DNA of 64,000 nucleotides from the NCBI RefSeq assembly GCF_963853665.1, contig NZ_OY970459.1, positions 434,001 through 498,000 on the forward strand, given 5' to 3'. Source of the stretch: Mycobacterium decipiens. Its GTDB lineage: Bacteria > Actinomycetota > Actinomycetes > Mycobacteriales > Mycobacteriaceae. Positions 60,950-64,000 of the stretch are shown here, in pieces. Under the pieces are notes generated by a model, which saw only the letters and a list, made by a program, of their open reading frames with translations, made no database searches and had not been told where the DNA came from. The position numbers and the translations under genes are program-made. Numbering within the stretch: position 1 is the stretch's first letter; every line of letters begins with the position of its first letter.

Positions 60950-61141
60950 ATGGGCAACCCGGCGTCGTGGATGACCCCCGATATGTTGTGGTCGGGTCGT
61001 GCCGCCGAGTTGGCCGGTCTACAGGTGGGCGACATCGATTGGCCAGTGAATCCCAACGGTCAGGTCTACGTGCGGGTGCGCCGAACCGTGATGAATTCCG
61101 GTGACGACGCCCTGGCGGGCCAAGCTAGCGGCTACGGCTAG
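60950..61141 (+). pseudogene. Possible site-specific recombinase fragment
   Basis: A 63-codon frame contains GRAAELAGLQVGDIDWP and QVYVRVRRTVMNSG, which resembles the region around the first catalytic Arg of tyrosine recombinases (RrgElaaLrwsDvD...vrr). No further catalytic residues (HxxR, Y) are present and the Arg context is imperfect. Being next to a GIY-YIG gene and a tRNA half makes an integrase remnant plausible, but it may be chance. Confidence 0.2.
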
Positions 61142-61187
61142 GCCAACGGGTACGAACTTGGTGCCGTTACGCCAGCGGATGTAGTCG

Positions 61188-61922
61188 CTACATAAAGCGA
61201 CGGCGGCGTTTGAACGCGGCGACGTCGGCTGGCGAGAGAATGAACCACTCGCCGTTTTGGCGACGGTCTTTGAATCGCTCATGCCAATAGCGTTCGATAC
61301 CTGCCGGGTCATCGGTCTCGAATGAGTGCACTAGCACGGCCTTTTCGGGAAGCTGTAGCGCAATCTCATATGACCGCCTACCAAGGTCATTTGATCGGCC
61401 GATCTTGTGATAGCGGCCCGACCGAATTAGGTACACAACGCCGGTCGATTGCACTAGCGGGTCATCGGACGATTGCGCCGGTTCGGCGCCGTCGGTCTGT
61501 GCTGACAGAATTCCGTAGACATCGGCGAAACCGTCATCGGCAGCGGCAAAAGCGCGTAGTCGTGCAACCTGTTCAGCCTTGCTGCCGATCCGTTTCCTGA
61601 ACGTGCTTTCGCCAGGAAAGTCGTCGTTGTTCCGGCTTTCCATGCTCAGGTGTGCGTAGGTCGGAAACCTGCCCAGCTTGCGGGTCAACACCGCTAGGTG
61701 CGTAAGCAATTCGCTGTCATCGTGTTTTCGTCCTTGCATCGAATTGGGTCCGAAACCCGCTTCACTCAGCGCGTCATTCCACGTCACCCAATACCGACCG
61801 CGCCAGTCGTGCGGCTTGATTCCAGTTTCGGTCTCAAAACGATGCTGGCCAAGCGGCAAGCCGCCGTTGTCGGCAGCGCAGCGCCGCATCTCGTCCAGAA
61901 TTTCGGCCCTACTGACCGCCAT
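61188..61922 (-). CDS. T5orf172/GIY-YIG nuclease-like protein with HNH-repeat modules
   Basis: 244 residues. The C-terminal part (about 160-244) is a GIY-YIG superfamily domain of the T5orf172/MUG113 kind: GVVYLIRSGRYHKIGRSND, VHSFETDDPAGIERYWHERF and GEWFILSPADVAAF. The N-terminal part carries two homing-endonuclease-associated repeat-like modules (ETGIKPHDWRGRYWVTWNDALSEAG and LGRFPTYAHLSMESRNNDDF), which usually bind DNA. ATG 61922. Such proteins are found on phages, plasmids and islands. Base composition is lower in GC than the rest of the window. Target and role unknown. Confidence 0.75.
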   Translation of the reverse strand: MAVSRAEILDEMRRCAADNGGLPLGQHRFETETGIKPHDWRGRYWVTWNDALSEAGFGPNSMQGRKHDDSELLTHLAVLTRKLGRFPTYAHLSMESRNNDDFPGESTFRKRIGSKAEQVARLRAFAAADDGFADVYGILSAQTDGAEPAQSSDDPLVQSTGVVYLIRSGRYHKIGRSNDLGRRSYEIALQLPEKAVLVHSFETDDPAGIERYWHERFKDRRQNGEWFILSPADVAAFKRRRRFM

Positions 61923-62389
61923 GACGGGATCATAGATCGACCTACTGCCGCGCCTGGCGGGACACGGTTAATCGCCAGCCAAACCGACAACCAACGTGCC
62001 TAACCAGCGCGTCAAAGCCAGCAAACGGATTTCGGGGAGACGTTTCGCACGTCCACGGACAAGCCACGGAAAGTCCCTACCTCTACTTGAGATTTTCGGC
62101 ATCGAAAACGTCCTGACCTGCGACGGTAGTGGAGCCGATGCGGGAATCGAACCCGCGTACTCAGCATGGGAAGTATTTTCGACGCCCGAACGTGTGAGCG
62201 ATAACCGCCGGTGGACGGGCTGACGATAGGCGGCGTTTGCGCTGCTCCGGGACAGTTTCGGTACGGCTCTCCGACGCCTTCGGTACGGCCTTCGTTCGCC
62301 GCCGGTTCGGCTGTGTCTACGGGACCGATACGGGACCGCGCGGAGGCCGTCAAAGAGTGGTGTCGGCACCGACTGGCAGAATTACGTAC
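61923..62389. other. Non-coding stretch with tRNA half
   Basis: 467 bp between the divergent GIY-YIG gene and the DUF4062 gene. Apart from the tRNA-like segment (separate entry) no gene was recognised. Lower GC than the window average. Confidence 0.55.
62130..62175 (-). tRNA. 3' half of a tRNA-Gly gene (remnant, att-site-like)
   Basis: Read on the minus strand the segment shows an anticodon-loop-like TTCCCAT (anticodon CCC), 3' stem GCTGA, variable GTAC, T arm GCGGG-TTCGATT-CCCGC and a 3' end ATCGGCTCCA. The 5' half (D arm, 5' acceptor and 5' anticodon stem) is not there, and the acceptor is one base short, so it is not a working tRNA. Tyrosine recombinases commonly use exactly this 3' half as attachment core; L5-like mycobacteriophages integrate at tRNA-Gly. 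Probable attL/attR scar. Confidence 0.6.
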
Positions 62390-63259
62390 ATGGGATTCGC
62401 CTCTAACGTCCTCAAGGTCATGATCTCCTCGCCGGGTGATACCGCTGACGAAGTCGAGGCGGTCAAGGGTGCGCTACATGGTTGGAACGGGTCGCGAGCT
62501 GAGAACGCGCAGACAGTGCTGCTTCCACGATTCTGGAAGACGGACGCCATACCGCAGATGGACGCGAACGGCGGCCAGAGCGTCATTAATTCCCAACTCG
62601 TGGACGACGCCGACATCGTCATCGCTCTGTTCGACTCGCGTCTCGGCCAGGCGACTGATAGCGCCGTGTCGGGTACCGCGGAGGAGATTGAACGGGCCGC
62701 CGCAAGCGGCAAGCCGGTGCACGTCTGGTTCTCAGATGAACCTGTCGACCGCAACGCTGACTTTAAAGAACTGGATCGGCTCCAGAAGTTCCGCAAGGAG
62801 CTGGAGGACAAAGGTCTACTCGGTGTGTACGCAGATCTGATTGATTTGGCCTACAAGGTGAGGGAGGCCATCGAGAGCGACATCGGTGGCCTGGGGCTCG
62901 GTGCGCCGTCTGTCGTCCGCAAGGGTGAACACGCGATGCCGCGTGCGCGGGTGGACAAGCGCCGCGAGCAGACCGGCGCGGACAAGAAGGGCGCGCCGAA
63001 GTTCACAACGCGCTCGACCTTGGTCTTGGAGAACAAGAGTGAGCACGTCACCGCCGAGCAGCTGACGATGGATCCTGGTTCAGAACTCAGAGGCTCGATA
63101 CATCGTGAAAGCAAGGACCCCATCGACATGCCTCCGCTTTCCGAACTGAGGTTCCCGCTGATCTTGCACATGGGTATGTCCGATCACGTCACCGTCGAAC
63201 TCAACTGGATCGAGAACGGCGAACCTCAGAACGTGAGGCAGCCCGTCAGCCTGAATTGA
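62390..63259 (+). CDS. DUF4062/TIR-like domain protein
   Basis: 289 residues. Residues about 7-165 match the DUF4062 pattern: LKVMISSPGDTADEVEAV, DADIVIALFDSRLGQATD and SGTAEEIERAAASGKPVHVW with Glu98/Glu99 at the place where TIR and deoxyribosyltransferase-like folds keep the catalytic Glu. Residues about 195-289 form a separate, beta-rich domain (STLVLENKSEHVTAEQLTMD; HVTVELNWIENGEP). The two are joined by a basic linker (ARVDKRREQTGADKKG). DUF4062 usually precedes STAND NTPases; here it stands alone. ATG 62390 is used since the longer reading has no coding character. A nucleotide- or NAD-acting effector is an inference. Confidence 0.75.
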   Translation: MGFASNVLKVMISSPGDTADEVEAVKGALHGWNGSRAENAQTVLLPRFWKTDAIPQMDANGGQSVINSQLVDDADIVIALFDSRLGQATDSAVSGTAEEIERAAASGKPVHVWFSDEPVDRNADFKELDRLQKFRKELEDKGLLGVYADLIDLAYKVREAIESDIGGLGLGAPSVVRKGEHAMPRARVDKRREQTGADKKGAPKFTTRSTLVLENKSEHVTAEQLTMDPGSELRGSIHRESKDPIDMPPLSELRFPLILHMGMSDHVTVELNWIENGEPQNVRQPVSLN

Positions 63260-63265
63260 GCGCGG

Positions 63266-63559
63266 TCACGGGGCGTCGAAAGGCAATAACTTCGCCCCGT
63301 GACCGGGCCGACAGGTAGTTCCAACCGTCTCAGCCGATGCGCTCGCCGGGGTGGCCGCGCGGCGGGTCGCCCCGTCTCCATCGGGTCCGGCCACCACCGA
63401 TTCTGTTCGAAGTAGGAGAGTGCGCAGAGCTGCGAGGTGGGTTCCATGCGTGCTGTCGAGTCGAGAAATCTCGCTCATGGCGGCTTCGAGTTCGACAGCG
63501 ATATCCGCGTCGATGGTGGCATCGATTTTGGCGATGTAGGGGGGAAGCGACACTGTCAC
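63266..63559 (-). pseudogene. Probable Fic-family N-terminal fragment
   Basis: A GTG-started frame of 97 residues begins VTVSLPPYIAKIDATIDADI and AVELEAAMSEISRLDSTHGT, then HLAALRTLLLRTESV, which follows the N-terminal pattern of Fic/DOC family proteins (P..IA.L...L..E...A...I..LD). After RTESV the sequence turns into low-quality Ala/Gly/Arg text and stops at 63266. No HPFxxGNGR core is present. It therefore looks like a truncated relic; downstream DNA is taken by the DUF4062 gene on the other strand. Confidence 0.35.
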
Positions 63560-63668
63560 GGAACGAAGTGTCCTGTCCTCGCGGGTGCCACCCCTTTGGG
63601 TCTGTGCCCACGGGCGTCGCTCCGCGCTGTGGCTAGGCCACCCAACTCTGGGTTGCATAGATGTCTCC

Positions 63669-63702
63669 CAACTCGGACTAACTATAGCGTTAGTCCGAGT
63701 TG
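63669..63702. promoter_or_regulatory. Palindromic operator 1 with embedded promoter
   Basis: Perfect 14-bp arms (CAACTCGGACTAAC and GTTAGTCCGAGTTG) around TATAGC. Inside it half-sites CGGACT and AGTCCG are separated by 12 bp. On the minus strand a promoter overlaps: TCGACA (-35), 16-bp spacer, TATAGT (-10). A dimeric repressor binding here would block transcription toward the Fic-like fragment. Confidence 0.75.
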
Positions 63703-63713
63703 TGTCGATAAAT

Positions 63714-63737
63714 CGGACTTTGGTACGCATTAGTCCG
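63714..63737. promoter_or_regulatory. Operator 2, same geometry as operator 1
   Basis: Half-sites CGGACT (63714-63719) and AGTCCG (63732-63737) are again separated by exactly 12 bp, and the centre lies exactly 40 bp from that of operator 1, about four helical turns. The intervening bases are not palindromic, so only the half-sites are kept. Confidence 0.65.
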
Positions 63738-64000
63738 GGTTACGAGCGACCATCCATGGGCGCACACGCGGTCGATCCGGTGAGAGGCGACGCCGGTCAC
63801 GGGCGTGTCAGCAGATCGGATGTATCCCGCCACCTGGGGTTTCGCTCACGGCACCAGATGGGCAACGTGGTACGTGCGCAACGAGCCAGAGTTGCCGAGG
63901 ACGATAGTAGACATCTTCCGAGCGACGCTTCAGCGATCTAGCTGCTGAAGAAGCGCCTCCAGTCGCCCGTATCGTCCGACACCGTGTAGAGCGGCCGGCG
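63738..64000. other. End of window, no gene assigned
   Basis: No complete gene. A 42-codon frame at 63820-63948 (+) has a protein-like composition (WYVRNEPELPRTIVDIFRAT) but is too short to call. The window ends 52 bp after it. Confidence 0.4.

Noticed and set aside
62130..62175. A functional tRNA-Gly gene
   Set aside because: The D arm, 5' acceptor strand and 5' anticodon stem are missing and the acceptor is one base short; only the 3' half is present.

Overview
The window is chromosomal DNA from a high-GC, slow-growing Mycobacterium close to, but probably not inside, the M. tuberculosis complex. The grounds are two long PE_PGRS genes, a complete ESX-3 locus and a gene order that follows Rv0263c to Rv0317c of H37Rv. 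Locus names are recalled from protein sequence and gene order, not from a search. No species is claimed.

Layout. (1) 1-4,863: 5-oxoprolinase subunits, the FecB2-type iron lipoprotein, a LigD-polymerase-like protein and fadD2. The block recalled as Rv0266c-Rv0268c in H37Rv is missing. (2) 4,877-12,178: an acyl-CoA dehydrogenase operon (TetR regulator, hydrolase, hydroxyacid dehydrogenase, fadE6) with a perfect palindromic operator in front of the regulator, then a VOC protein, a second TetR and an MpaB-like protein. (3) 12,464-19,572: a tandem duplication. Each unit holds a broken vapBC25 relic and a large PE_PGRS gene. (4) 19,672-37,368: the metal-stress block. PPE3 has a Zur-type palindrome at its promoter and a His/Asp-rich insert. 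Next come a methyltransferase and the ESX-3 operon eccA3-eccB3-eccC3-PE5-PPE4-esxG-esxH-espG3-eccD3-mycP3-eccE3, preceded by a Zur box, a small leader ORF and an IdeR box.

(5) 37,355-44,354: hydrolase, trans-aconitate methyltransferase, sulfotransferase, sulfatase, BluB-like protein, a conserved protein, a PAP2 phosphatase and a YkuD-type exported protein. The recalled Rv0297-Rv0305c segment is missing. (6) 44,364-56,565: SnoaL-like protein, Rv0311, two paralogous Pro-rich membrane proteins, Rv0313, Rv0314c, a medium-chain reductase, a frameshifted GH16 glucanase, a membrane protein, a duplicated muconolactone-isomerase protein, a PAP2-DAGK fusion and glpQ2. (7) 56,629-60,882: a LuxR/TPR regulator, a methyltransferase and an ACP-AONS gene that carries the tail of a lost polyketide-synthase acyltransferase domain. 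(8) 60,950-64,000: an island-like tail of lower GC. It has a T5orf172/GIY-YIG nuclease with HNH-repeat modules, the 3' half of a tRNA-Gly gene (a typical integration site), a stand-alone DUF4062/TIR-like protein, a probable fic relic and two palindromic operators of identical geometry exactly 40 bp apart.

How it works together: regions 3-4 join cell-surface PE/PPE proteins to an iron- and zinc-responsive secretion system. The TetR/FadE6/FadD2 neighbourhood points to catabolism of an acyl-CoA substrate. The last 3 kb is the least ordinary part of the window and the best place to look for something new, either mobile-element cargo or a defence-type system.
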